A DNA stretch of 37,347 nt from JAGNRR01 sp964409905 (lineage in GTDB: Bacteria > Bacteroidota > Bacteroidia > Chitinophagales > Chitinophagaceae). Position numbers and translations under genes: made by a program. The notes beneath the pieces were generated by a model. The model worked only from the letters and a program-made list of their open reading frames with translations. It was not told where the DNA came from and made no database searches. Positions 26,768 to 34,238 of this stretch are shown here, piece after piece (the first letter of the stretch is position 1; every line of letters begins with the position of its first letter). Where the stretch lies: positions 1 through 37,347 of the forward strand of contig CAYPET010000020.1 in assembly GCA_964409905.1 (NCBI GenBank), in the 5' to 3' direction.

Positions 26768-27169
26768 TTATGGTAGATAAATAGTTTCTTTTGTGCCAAT
26801 GTTATCTAAAATTTTATTCAACATTTTGCCTTTGTAGTTATAAAATATGATAGCTTGATGGGGATTTAAACTATATTGTTTTTCTTGTGGTTGTCCATTG
26901 GCAATATTTAGTTTGATATCGGTTGGGTTTTTTTCAATTGTGTATTGGAGGTTTCGGAATATGATATGATTAGGTTGGACTGATGCATCATATTGTAATT
27001 TGATGTTTAAGTAGGTATTGATAGTACCTCCGGATTCTCCAGGTACTTCATCCTGTAAATATGCCTCAGTAATTTGTAACTTACTTTTATCACGATGGCT
27101 GTGATTCACCTTGCACGATACAAATACTGAGAAGGTGACAATAAAAAAGAAAAGGTTGTAAAATTTCAT
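26768..27169 (-). CDS. Small lipoprotein of unknown function
   Basis: The 133-residue product has a lipoprotein signal, FFFIVTFSVFVSC, with lipobox Cys19. The mature part starts with a charged H/K/D-rich linker (KVNHSHRDKSK), then a beta-rich domain (KLQITEAYLQ, INTYLNIKLQY, HIIFRNLQYTIE). I do not recognise a family. It sits between the sirtuin gene (29-base gap) and the large T9SS protein (4-base gap) on the same strand, so co-expression with the exported protein is likely. Confidence 0.68.
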   Translation of the reverse strand: MKFYNLFFFIVTFSVFVSCKVNHSHRDKSKLQITEAYLQDEVPGESGGTINTYLNIKLQYDASVQPNHIIFRNLQYTIEKNPTDIKLNIANGQPQEKQYSLNPHQAIIFYNYKGKMLNKILDNIGTKETIYLP

Positions 27170-27198
27170 GAATGGTATACAGATATAAAATTAGCTGA

Positions 27199-27879
27199 TT
27201 ATTCGCTCAACAACAAATCGACTACTTTGCACACTCCAATGGTAGCATTTTCTTCCACTCGAACCACATGTTTACGACTTATGGCAGGTACTTTTTTGTC
27301 GATGATATAAATCGATGCGGAGTCGGGCACGTAATGAACCAAACTTGCTGCCGGATAAACTTGTAAACTTGTTCCAATTACCAGCAAGATGTCTGCCTTT
27401 TCACAAAGTTGGATGGCTTCTTCCATTGCAGGTACAGCCTCGCCGAACCATACAATGAATGGACGCAGTTGATGTCCGTCTGGAGCCAGATGGCCTAGCT
27501 TGATATCTCCTTGGATAGGGTAGGTGATGTCTTTATCCATACTGCTGCACATTTTGAAAATTTCGCCATGCAGGTGTGTAACGTTTTTACTGCCGGCACG
27601 TTCATGTAAATCGTCAATATTTTGCGTAATGATGTCTACATGATATTTATTTTCAAGACGCACAAGTTCTTTATGAGCATCGTTGGGTGCTACTTCTAGA
27701 ATCTTTTTTCGTCTTTCGTTGTAAAATCGCAATACCAAAGCTGGGTTTCGGGCAAATGCTTCGGGAGTAGCTACATCTTCAACACGATGTTTTTCCCACA
27801 ATCCGTCGCCATCGCGAAAGGTATTTATTCCACTTTCAGCACTAATGCCAGCACCGCTCAATACAACGATTCGTTTCAT
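27199..27879 (-). CDS. cobB: Class III sirtuin NAD-dependent protein deacylase, zinc-less
   Basis: This cytosolic enzyme removes acyl groups from lysines using NAD. LSGAGISAESGINTFRDGDGLW binds NAD, TQNIDDLHERAGS is the second NAD motif, and HLHGEI carries the catalytic H104. Residues FYNERR (Y53, R56) match the Tyr/Arg pair of SIRT5 and E. coli CobB that binds succinyl- or malonyl-lysine, so desuccinylase activity is likely. The zinc module is reduced to a short loop with one cysteine (C111) in place of four. It begins 4 bases after an unknown conserved gene. The symbol is by family. Confidence 0.9.
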   Translation of the reverse strand: MKRIVVLSGAGISAESGINTFRDGDGLWEKHRVEDVATPEAFARNPALVLRFYNERRKKILEVAPNDAHKELVRLENKYHVDIITQNIDDLHERAGSKNVTHLHGEIFKMCSSMDKDITYPIQGDIKLGHLAPDGHQLRPFIVWFGEAVPAMEEAIQLCEKADILLVIGTSLQVYPAASLVHYVPDSASIYIIDKKVPAISRKHVVRVEENATIGVCKVVDLLLSE

Positions 27880-27883
27880 TTCG

Positions 27884-28276
27884 TTAAAACATTATATTAT
27901 AAACGTCGGTATTATTTCGTTTAATCCCTAAGGCTTTAAAGGCGCCGGATTCAGGAATTTCCTCAGCCAGATCGAAAATGCCGCAATCTGCCGGTAGCGG
28001 ATCAAAAATGAGGGTGAAACTTTGCCATCCAGCTTCGCTGGCAAATTGCCATTGCGGATAGTAGCAAACACCCTCGGCGTGTACAAGTTTGCTCCGGTGG
28101 CCTGTATGTTGACATATCAAGAAAGTTGTAGGCCAAATTCGGTATGCATCACCTTTGCTAAAAGCCATAAAGTGACAATGAACAATTACTTGAGCCTGTG
28201 TTTGGACATCAGTGGCTAGTTCGTGCGAAACGGCATTTTGCTTAATTGTTTTGGGCATTTGTTTTATCGCTGACAT
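27884..28276 (-). CDS. Conserved protein of unknown function upstream of the sirtuin gene
   Basis: From ATG 28276 the product is 130 residues; a TTG at 28312 would add 12. It has no signal peptide or membrane helix. The core reads AYRIWPTTFLICQHTGHRSKL, then EGVCYYPQWQ, WQSFTLIFDPLPADCGIFDL and KRNNTDVYNI. The regular strand-turn-strand pattern suggests a single beta-sandwich domain. Similar proteins occur in this phylum as unnamed conserved proteins, from memory only. The stop is 4 bases before the sirtuin ATG, so they are translationally coupled. I do not assign a function. Confidence 0.65.
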   Translation of the reverse strand: MSAIKQMPKTIKQNAVSHELATDVQTQAQVIVHCHFMAFSKGDAYRIWPTTFLICQHTGHRSKLVHAEGVCYYPQWQFASEAGWQSFTLIFDPLPADCGIFDLAEEIPESGAFKALGIKRNNTDVYNIMF

Positions 28277-28503
28277 TGTACTCGAATTTACTTGGAACAA
28301 TGGCTTTTGCAAAATTTATTTATCACCTTCGGTAATGAATCCTTTTGGATAGCCAACAAACGCTTTAGGATGCTTCTTTTTAAACTGTAATCAGGCTTTT
28401 CAAGAAAAAGAATAAATCAATATCGTTATATAACGTTAATCGACTTCAACTTTTTTTGTTTGCTCTTTAGATAATAAGAAATTCTCAAGAACTAAGTGGA
28501 AGC
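28277..28503. other. Intergenic region with a possible gene remnant
   Basis: This 227-base AT-rich region lies between two minus-strand genes. It holds a 12-bp palindrome (CGTTATATAACG, 28424-28435) and a short protein-like open stretch at 28316-28390. No terminator hairpin or TAnnTTTG box was found; TAAATTTTG on the minus strand near 28313 has one base too many. Confidence 0.3.
28316..28390 (-). pseudogene. Possible C-terminal gene remnant (24 codons)
   Basis: The minus strand reads LQFKKKHPKAFVGYPKG then FITEGDK and a TAA stop. The stretch is preceded in frame by TGA and has no start codon. The composition looks like a real protein C-terminus and not random AT-rich translation. It may be the tail of a decayed gene. 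I do not recognise the family, and chance is possible at this length. Confidence 0.25.
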
Positions 28504-29049
28504 TTATAGTTTAGTAAAATGGTGCTGCGAAACTTTATTAACAAAAAGCGTCGTTTTGTCACAGGTAAATAATTGTCTTTTCTTAATGCCGGAAAAAAGC
28601 GGGATTCCCGAACCCAATAAAATAGGTATTATAGTTATCGTTATCTCGTCAATCATTTCCTCTGCTAGATATGCTTGTATAACCTTCCCTCCATCTATGT
28701 ATAAATTTTTATATCCTTTTTCTGCAATACGACTATTAATTTCTATAATATCACCCTTTATTATTTCTACAGGGGAAGTACATTTTGCAGGTATTGATTG
28801 TAGCTGATGGCTAAGCACAAAAACAGGCACTCTGTATGGCCACGGGACATCAAAATTGCAAACTGTTTCGAAAGTGTTTCTCCCCATAACTATGGCATCG
28901 ATTTTCGACATAAATTCTTCATAACCACTGTCAACCGTGTTTAATTCTGGAAATGTATCCAACCAATCTATACCACCCTGATTATCGGCAATGAAGCCAT
29001 CTAGGCTTGTAGCAATAAAAACGTTGTTTTTTGTATTACTTTCTTTCAT
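28504..29049 (-). CDS. Dihydrofolate reductase family protein (RibD C-terminal domain type)
   Basis: The 181-residue protein has the RibD_C/DHFR-like fold. FIATSLDGFIADNQGGIDWL is the N-terminal strand and loop, IVMGRNTFETV the NADPH loop, NLYIDGGKVIQAYLAEEMIDEITITIIPILLGSGIPLF the conserved C-terminal part. Members of this group are stand-alone reductases of the YyaP/YwjB kind whose substrates are mostly unknown. It is not the housekeeping DHFR. It starts 11 bases after the cyclase stop and is likely on the same transcript. Confidence 0.85.
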   Translation of the reverse strand: MKESNTKNNVFIATSLDGFIADNQGGIDWLDTFPELNTVDSGYEEFMSKIDAIVMGRNTFETVCNFDVPWPYRVPVFVLSHQLQSIPAKCTSPVEIIKGDIIEINSRIAEKGYKNLYIDGGKVIQAYLAEEMIDEITITIIPILLGSGIPLFSGIKKRQLFTCDKTTLFVNKVSQHHFTKL

Positions 29050-29060
29050 GCTGATACAAT

Positions 29061-30359
29061 TTACACTATAGCATCGTTTTTTCTGACAAAATACATAGCT
29101 ATATCGCCTTTGCCTTTTGCATTTACTTTCCCACGTGGTGTAAATGCAAATATTGTTTCATTCATAACCTGTTCATATGCCGCCTGCGAAATATTGACTT
29201 TGTCAGTTTCTCCGCTGCTTTCTATTCTGGAGGCTGTATTGACTGCATCGCCCCATATATCATATTGAAACTTTTTGATACCTACTATACCCGCTACAAC
29301 ATTACCTGTATGCACACCAGCCCGCATTTGAAATGCCGGTTGCCCCAATTTGTCTCTTTCTAATTTGTACTTTTGCATAAACGCTTGCATTTCGATGGCT
29401 GCAAGTATGGCCATTTTTGTTGCATCAGCAGCTCTGACAGGCAATCCGCTTACGGCCATATAAGCATCCCCAATAGTTTTGATTTTTTCGATATTATATT
29501 TCTCACAAATTTTATCAAAAGCTTCAAAGCAGGTGTTGATTTCTGAAACTAACTCCTTGGCTGAGAGCTTTTCTGCCGTCTGTGTAAAATCAATCACATC
29601 CGTAAAGAGGATTGCCACATTTTCAAAAGTTCTGGCCTCAGCCTTGCCAGTGTCTTTCAGTTCTGTGGCGATATTTTCGGGTAAAATATTCAAGAGTAAA
29701 TCATCTGATCTTTTTTTCTCGGTGGTAATCACATCGTTTAGTTCTTTGAGTTTGGCATTAGCTCTTTTCTTTAAATTAAATCTACTGTAAACAAGTCCAA
29801 GTAGCAGAAGTAATAGGGCTGAACCTGCTAAAAATGAGTTCCGAATAATGCATTCGTTGGCTAGTTGTTGCTTTGCAATTTCTTTATCTTTTTGTTGCTT
29901 GACTTTTTGCAAACTCATCTTTTGTTCAAATTCAAACATGCTTTGCATATCTGCTACTTTTTGCTTCAAGCTGCCTTCTGTAATTTTTTTATTAATGTCG
30001 TTATACATTTCCAAGTAGCGATAGGCCTCATGATAATTACCTTGCTTGGCATATGCTGCGCTAAGTACCTTGGCTGATTGTAACAGGCTTATTTTATCCT
30101 TACCAATTGAGTTTTTTCCTTGTTCCAGACGGAGGCTTTTCAACGCATATTTTATAGCCTCAGCGTATTTATTTTTTTTGAGATAGACTTCTGAAATGAA
30201 AGCATGCTGCCGTACATGAGAATATGGATCTGATTTGTCTTCTGTGGCTTTTATTGATTTTTGTATGTAGTAGTGTGCTGAATCAATATCGCCGGTTTTA
30301 AGGTACAATCTACCTAGATATAAATAACTTTCATTGATTCGCTTTCTTTCGTGTTGCAA
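29061..30359 (-). CDS. TPR-adenylate cyclase, C-terminal part of a split gene
   Basis: This part has TPR repeats (residues 1-120), a charged coiled-coil (about 125-165), one membrane helix (SFLAGSALLLLLLGLVYSRF, about 175-194) and a class III nucleotide cyclase domain. Metal-binding aspartates are in LFTDVIDF (D254) and KTIGDAY (D298). K294 and D367 (YDIWGD) are the pair that selects ATP, and N374/R378 (NTASR) are the transition-state residues, so all cyclase residues are intact and cAMP is the likely product. The first usable start is TTG 30359, seven bases past the in-frame TAA (30366-30368) that ends the upstream part. Both parts are in the same frame. Without the N-terminal signal the TPR part would be cytosolic. 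Confidence 0.8.
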   Translation of the reverse strand: MQHERKRINESYLYLGRLYLKTGDIDSAHYYIQKSIKATEDKSDPYSHVRQHAFISEVYLKKNKYAEAIKYALKSLRLEQGKNSIGKDKISLLQSAKVLSAAYAKQGNYHEAYRYLEMYNDINKKITEGSLKQKVADMQSMFEFEQKMSLQKVKQQKDKEIAKQQLANECIIRNSFLAGSALLLLLLGLVYSRFNLKKRANAKLKELNDVITTEKKRSDDLLLNILPENIATELKDTGKAEARTFENVAILFTDVIDFTQTAEKLSAKELVSEINTCFEAFDKICEKYNIEKIKTIGDAYMAVSGLPVRAADATKMAILAAIEMQAFMQKYKLERDKLGQPAFQMRAGVHTGNVVAGIVGIKKFQYDIWGDAVNTASRIESSGETDKVNISQAAYEQVMNETIFAFTPRGKVNAKGKGDIAMYFVRKNDAIV

Positions 30360-30365
30360 TGAAAA

Positions 30366-30932
30366 TTACCCTATGGCAGTTTGAAAATATTTTTTTGCCA
30401 AATGAAAACTATCAATATCTGTGTAGGTAATGGCCAACAAATAATTGCTTGTTGCATTCTGTGATTTTTTTAAGGAAAGTTTGAAGTTTTTTATTGCAGC
30501 TTCATAATACTGTAATAAATAACTAATAACCCCTAATTGCATATAGCATTTTGATGCGCTTGTATCTTTTTTTAATTGTTTATATAACTCCAGACTTTCT
30601 AAAAAGTTTTGTGTGGCCTCTGCCAATTGGTAAGTTCGTATATTATAGTTCCCCAGTGTATAAAGTGCCTTTGCCAGCCCTTCGGAATAATTGATTTTTT
30701 TGGCTGTTTTAATTGCCTGTAAGGAAAAGGGTTTAATTGAATCTTGTTTTTCTCGATATTCGAGCGAATCTGCCAAATGACAAATCCTATTGAGCATGTC
30801 AACTTGCTGAATGCTTGGTGGAGTGTTTTGGAGGATTTTATACAAAGAGTCAACTTGATGATGCGCGTAGGTTACTGACTTACAAAATGTAATTATAATT
30901 AGCCCCAGAAAGGATATGAAAAACCTGCCCAC
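30366..30932 (-). CDS. TPR-adenylate cyclase, N-terminal part ended by an in-frame stop
   Basis: The frame is open from TTG 31049, but the first 39 codons look like translated leader. GTG 30932 gives a good signal peptide (GRFFISFLGLIIITFCKSVTYA), so I prefer it. The rest is TPR-like (LAKALYTLGNYNIRTYQLAEATQNF, CYMQLGVISYLLQYYEAAIKNF, YLLAITYTDIDSFHLAKKYF) and ends QTAIG at TAA 30366-30368. The next codons in the same frame continue the TPR array of the cyclase. Restoring one sense codon would give a ~623-residue periplasmic-TPR, one-helix, cytosolic-cyclase receptor. It diverges from pyrG. Confidence 0.65.
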   Translation of the reverse strand: MGRFFISFLGLIIITFCKSVTYAHHQVDSLYKILQNTPPSIQQVDMLNRICHLADSLEYREKQDSIKPFSLQAIKTAKKINYSEGLAKALYTLGNYNIRTYQLAEATQNFLESLELYKQLKKDTSASKCYMQLGVISYLLQYYEAAIKNFKLSLKKSQNATSNYLLAITYTDIDSFHLAKKYFQTAIG

Positions 30933-31092
30933 CGAGTAAAAATAATACAAAAAGAATCCTTTGTACTGATTATAAACTTCAAAACCAAATAGTTTACGAG
31001 AAAAGCGATAGTACAGGAAATATTCCCCTAACGATTTATTTTTCCCCAATTCTTAATTCAATTATTCCAATAGTTCCCGGTGGCTTATTACC

Positions 31093-31123
31093 TTTGATTG
31101 ACCTTTGGTGAAAAGTAGTGTTT
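31093..31123 (+). promoter_or_regulatory. Candidate promoter for pyrG
   Basis: TTTG at 31093-31096 is followed by exactly 19 bases and then TAGTGTTT at 31116-31123. The -33 element and spacing fit the Bacteroidota promoter, while the -7 box has only part of TAnnTTTG. A start site near 31130 would leave a leader of about 27 bases. Confidence 0.3.
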
Positions 31124-31156
31124 CGCAATTCATTCTTTGGTCATAAAACGTATTCT

Positions 31157-32806
31157 ATGGCTAAATATATTTTCGTAACTGGTGGCGTGACATCATCTTT
31201 GGGTAAAGGGATTCTTGGCGCCTCGCTGGCTAAATTGCTTCAGGCGAGAGGTTACAAAGTGACCATTCAAAAATTTGACCCCTATATCAATGTTGACCCA
31301 GGAACCTTGAATCCTTATGAACATGGGGAGTGTTTTGTCACAGAAGATGGTGCGGAAACAGATTTGGACTTAGGGCACTACGAACGGTTTTTAAATATTA
31401 AAACTTCGCAAGCCAATAACGTTACCACTGGAAGAATATATCAAACAGTTATCAATCGCGAACGGGAAGGGGGCTATTTAGGGAAAACTGTGCAAGTGAT
31501 ACCCCACATTACTGATGAAATAAAACGGCGCATGACCTTGCTAAGTAAAAGTGGCGAGTATGATATTATAATTACTGAAATTGGTGGCACTGTCGGGGAT
31601 ATAGAAAGTTTGCCATATTTAGAAGCAATTAGACAATTGCAATGGGAATTGAGTGAAGAAGAATGTATCGTAATTCATTTGACGCTCATTCCTTATCTGA
31701 AAGCAGCAAAAGAGTTAAAAACAAAGCCAACGCAACACTCGGTGAAGCAAATGGCAGAAATTGGTTTACTGCCAGATGTAATAGTTTGCCGAACAGAGCA
31801 ACCTTTATACGGTGACATCAAAAGAAAGATTGCCTTATTCTGCAATGTAAAAACAGACTCGGTGATAGAAGCTGCAGATGCTGAAACTATTTATGATGTG
31901 CCACTAAATATGATGCGCGAAAATCTTGATGAGATTTGTTTGAACAAACTGAAATTGGATTATGGCAGAGAACCCAAACTAGATAAATGGAATGATTTTT
32001 TGGACAAATTAAAAAATCCAAAGTCTACGGTGGAAATTGGTTTGGTTGGTAAGTATGTGGAATTACAAGATGCATACAAGTCTATTTTGGAATCATTTAT
32101 TCATGCAGGGGCACATAACGAAGTAAAGGTTAATGTGCACTATATCCATTCTGAGCATATTAGCAAAAAAACCGTAAAGGAGGAACTTGGTCACTTAGAC
32201 GGCGTTTTAGTCGCACCAGGTTTTGGCAGTCGTGGAATAGAAGGAAAAATTAATGCCATACAATTTGCCCGCGAGCAGAATATCCCATTCTTTGGCATTT
32301 GCCTTGGTATGCAATGTGCTGTTATTGAGTTTGCCCGCAACGTAATAGGCTTAAAAGATGCCAATAGCACAGAAATGGCTGATAATCTGACGTATCCGGT
32401 AATAGATATGATGGAGGAACAAAAAACAATCACAAATCTAGGTGGCACAATGCGCTTAGGTTCTTATGAGTGTGAACTTCGTGATGGATCCAAAGTGCGT
32501 GAAATTTATGGTGGGCGACAGTTTATTAGCGAACGTCATAGACATCGCTATGAGTTTAACAATGATTACCTGTCACAGTTTGAAGAAGCAGGTATGTTGG
32601 CAGCGGGTACCAACCCGCAGTCAAATCTGGTTGAAATGATAGAAATTCCTAGTCACAACTTTTTTATTGCTTCCCAGTTCCACCCTGAATATAAATCTAC
32701 AGTTGAAAATCCACACCCGCTATTTGTAGCTTTTATTAAAGCGGCAAATCAATTTGCAAAAAGTAAGAAAACGCGTGGGGGTGTAAAACTGGAGGCGCAA
32801 GACTGA
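31157..32806 (+). CDS. pyrG: CTP synthase
   Basis: This enzyme makes CTP from UTP with ATP and glutamine. From ATG 31157 the product begins MAKYIFVTGGVTSSLGKGI, the invariant N-terminus and P-loop; an ATG-like start 13 codons earlier is unlikely. The synthase domain carries DPYINVDPGTLNPYEHGECFVTEDGAETDLDLGHYERF. The C-terminal glutamine amidotransferase domain has the nucleophile in FFGICLGMQCAVIEF and the FHPEYKS histidine/glutamate. The length of 549 residues is standard. It is monocistronic, divergent from the split cyclase and convergent with the DUF2490 gene. Confidence 0.97.
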   Translation: MAKYIFVTGGVTSSLGKGILGASLAKLLQARGYKVTIQKFDPYINVDPGTLNPYEHGECFVTEDGAETDLDLGHYERFLNIKTSQANNVTTGRIYQTVINREREGGYLGKTVQVIPHITDEIKRRMTLLSKSGEYDIIITEIGGTVGDIESLPYLEAIRQLQWELSEEECIVIHLTLIPYLKAAKELKTKPTQHSVKQMAEIGLLPDVIVCRTEQPLYGDIKRKIALFCNVKTDSVIEAADAETIYDVPLNMMRENLDEICLNKLKLDYGREPKLDKWNDFLDKLKNPKSTVEIGLVGKYVELQDAYKSILESFIHAGAHNEVKVNVHYIHSEHISKKTVKEELGHLDGVLVAPGFGSRGIEGKINAIQFAREQNIPFFGICLGMQCAVIEFARNVIGLKDANSTEMADNLTYPVIDMMEEQKTITNLGGTMRLGSYECELRDGSKVREIYGGRQFISERHRHRYEFNNDYLSQFEEAGMLAAGTNPQSNLVEMIEIPSHNFFIASQFHPEYKSTVENPHPLFVAFIKAANQFAKSKKTRGGVKLEAQD

Positions 32807-32833
32807 AATAAGCTTCCAATTTATTTTGAATAA

Positions 32834-33520
32834 TTAATTATCTGTCAATCTGAGGTGGTGAAATATCCAACATTGCAAACGGTTGTTTGATGTGCCATTA
32901 CCCATAAATTGAGTTTGATTCCCTATTTCAATTGACCAATGTTGATTTAGCACATAACCAATTGTGGTGTGCAACCAATAACGATCAAAATGATTTGCAT
33001 TGTTAATATTCCAGAATGCTTCATTTAAAATGGACAGATAGAATGTTTTATTTTGAATAGGCAGTTTGCTAAAAGCTATTCTTGTTTGTAGGAAATATCG
33101 TAAACGATATAAAACATTAGATTCAGCTCGGAATCTGTTTTCTAGTCGGTAACGATGCATGAAAGAAAAGCGACCAAAATGCTGCCTGCTGATAAATTGC
33201 TCATAAATCCTAAACTCGTTAAAATGAGTTTTTGCGTCCGAGTTTGCCAAATACGGTTCATTATAAAAATAGTCAATGCCCAGTCCTGCTTCATAGTTTC
33301 CTTTTGGCTCTAATTTATAATTACAACCAGTGCGCAAGAGATATTGATTCCAATCACCCAGTAAATTATGAAATCGAAATTGAGTGTTGGCCTGAATATT
33401 TAGACGTTGATTGATATCATATGTTCCAACATAGGAATACCATGCACCGAAATTGGCAGCTTGAGAATGCAGTGCCCTTGGTAAAGTGCACAATATTAAT
33501 GCAAGTAAAAAATATCTCAT
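32834..33520 (-). CDS. DUF2490 family outer-membrane-type protein
   Basis: The signal peptide is MRYFLLALILCTLPRALHSQ, then a 208-residue beta-rich body. The family pattern is clear: NFGAWYSYVGTYDINQRLNI at the start, NQYLLRTGCNYKL, NEFRIYEQFISRQHFGRFSFMHRYRLENRF in the middle and VLNQHWSIEIGNQTQF near the end. Such alternating aromatic strands suit a small outer-membrane beta-barrel. It starts 14 bases after the methyltransferase and is the last gene of the polyketide operon. DUF2490 proteins are common elsewhere, so a role with the polyketide product is only possible. Confidence 0.8.
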   Translation of the reverse strand: MRYFLLALILCTLPRALHSQAANFGAWYSYVGTYDINQRLNIQANTQFRFHNLLGDWNQYLLRTGCNYKLEPKGNYEAGLGIDYFYNEPYLANSDAKTHFNEFRIYEQFISRQHFGRFSFMHRYRLENRFRAESNVLYRLRYFLQTRIAFSKLPIQNKTFYLSILNEAFWNINNANHFDRYWLHTTIGYVLNQHWSIEIGNQTQFMGNGTSNNRLQCWIFHHLRLTDN

Positions 33521-33534
33521 TTGCCCTAAAAATA

Positions 33535-34221
33535 CTAGGTTTTAGAAGAGATAACCAAATATCTAAATGCCCACACCCATTTTAGTGAATAATGCTTTAT
33601 GCCTGCCGTATCAAGCAATTGTTTCAGTTCTTGTTTTCGAAATCCCCTTGCAACAGACAAGGGGGCATCATTTTTAACTAAATAAGACTTTGAGAACAAA
33701 CCGGTCAGAAATTTTATAGAATAATATGCCAACGGGTGCCTTTGTAAGTCGTTTATCACAAATCCCATATGAGCATGTTTATTCAGCCATATAAATTGGG
33801 ATATTAAGGCTTCATCGGTAAAATGATGACAGAATAATGAACTAAAAATGATATCGGCTTTGTTAGAGAATGTTACTTCTTGATAATCACTGCACACAAA
33901 GTTTATCTGTGGATATTGTTCCTGAGCAAATGCAATACAGCTCTCCTTTATGTCAATACCTGTGAAGGTGATATTTCGATACTTTTTTAGTTTCTTAGCT
34001 AAAAAGGCCAAATTATCTCCACCTCCACAGCCAATTTCTAAGATATGTAAAGGTTGCGTTGCGCTTGGCAACAAACTCCTGATTCCCTTTAAGGTGATAT
34101 TATGTCCACCCAATAATGAATTAATAATATTGAGTTCCTTAAGATTTGTCTGAATGTCTTCGAAAGGTATATAATTGCCATCAAGCAATTCTTTTTGGTA
34201 AGACCTCTTTGAAAAATCCAT
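33535..34221 (-). CDS. Class I SAM-dependent methyltransferase of the type III PKS cluster
   Basis: The 228-residue protein has the SAM-binding motif I HILEIGCGGGDNLAFLA (about 59-75), the acidic strand-2 end TGIDIKESCI and the SDYQEVTF region. The N-terminal NLKELNIINSLLGGHNITLKGI segment is typical of methyltransferases that sit beside bacterial type III PKS genes. It probably methylates the phenolic ring (O- or C-) made by the PKS, as in resorcinol pathways, though this is inferred from the neighbourhood. It begins 17 bases after the PKS stop. Confidence 0.82.
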   Translation of the reverse strand: MDFSKRSYQKELLDGNYIPFEDIQTNLKELNIINSLLGGHNITLKGIRSLLPSATQPLHILEIGCGGGDNLAFLAKKLKKYRNITFTGIDIKESCIAFAQEQYPQINFVCSDYQEVTFSNKADIIFSSLFCHHFTDEALISQFIWLNKHAHMGFVINDLQRHPLAYYSIKFLTGLFSKSYLVKNDAPLSVARGFRKQELKQLLDTAGIKHYSLKWVWAFRYLVISSKT

Positions 34222-34238
34222 AAATCAATTATTAGCTG

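Noticed and set aside
28424..28435. 12-bp palindrome CGTTATATAACG as an operator or origin element
   Set aside because: It is a single copy in AT-rich spacer with no partner sites; palindromes of this kind are expected by chance.
30360..30371. Frameshift as the cause of the split cyclase
   Set aside because: The two parts are in the same frame (690 bases between starts, divisible by three). A single stop codon separates them, not an insertion or deletion.
30933..31049. Extension of the cyclase N-terminus to TTG 31049
   Set aside because: The 39 added residues are aromatic-rich and look like translated leader, and they would bury the signal peptide. GTG 30932 is more natural.
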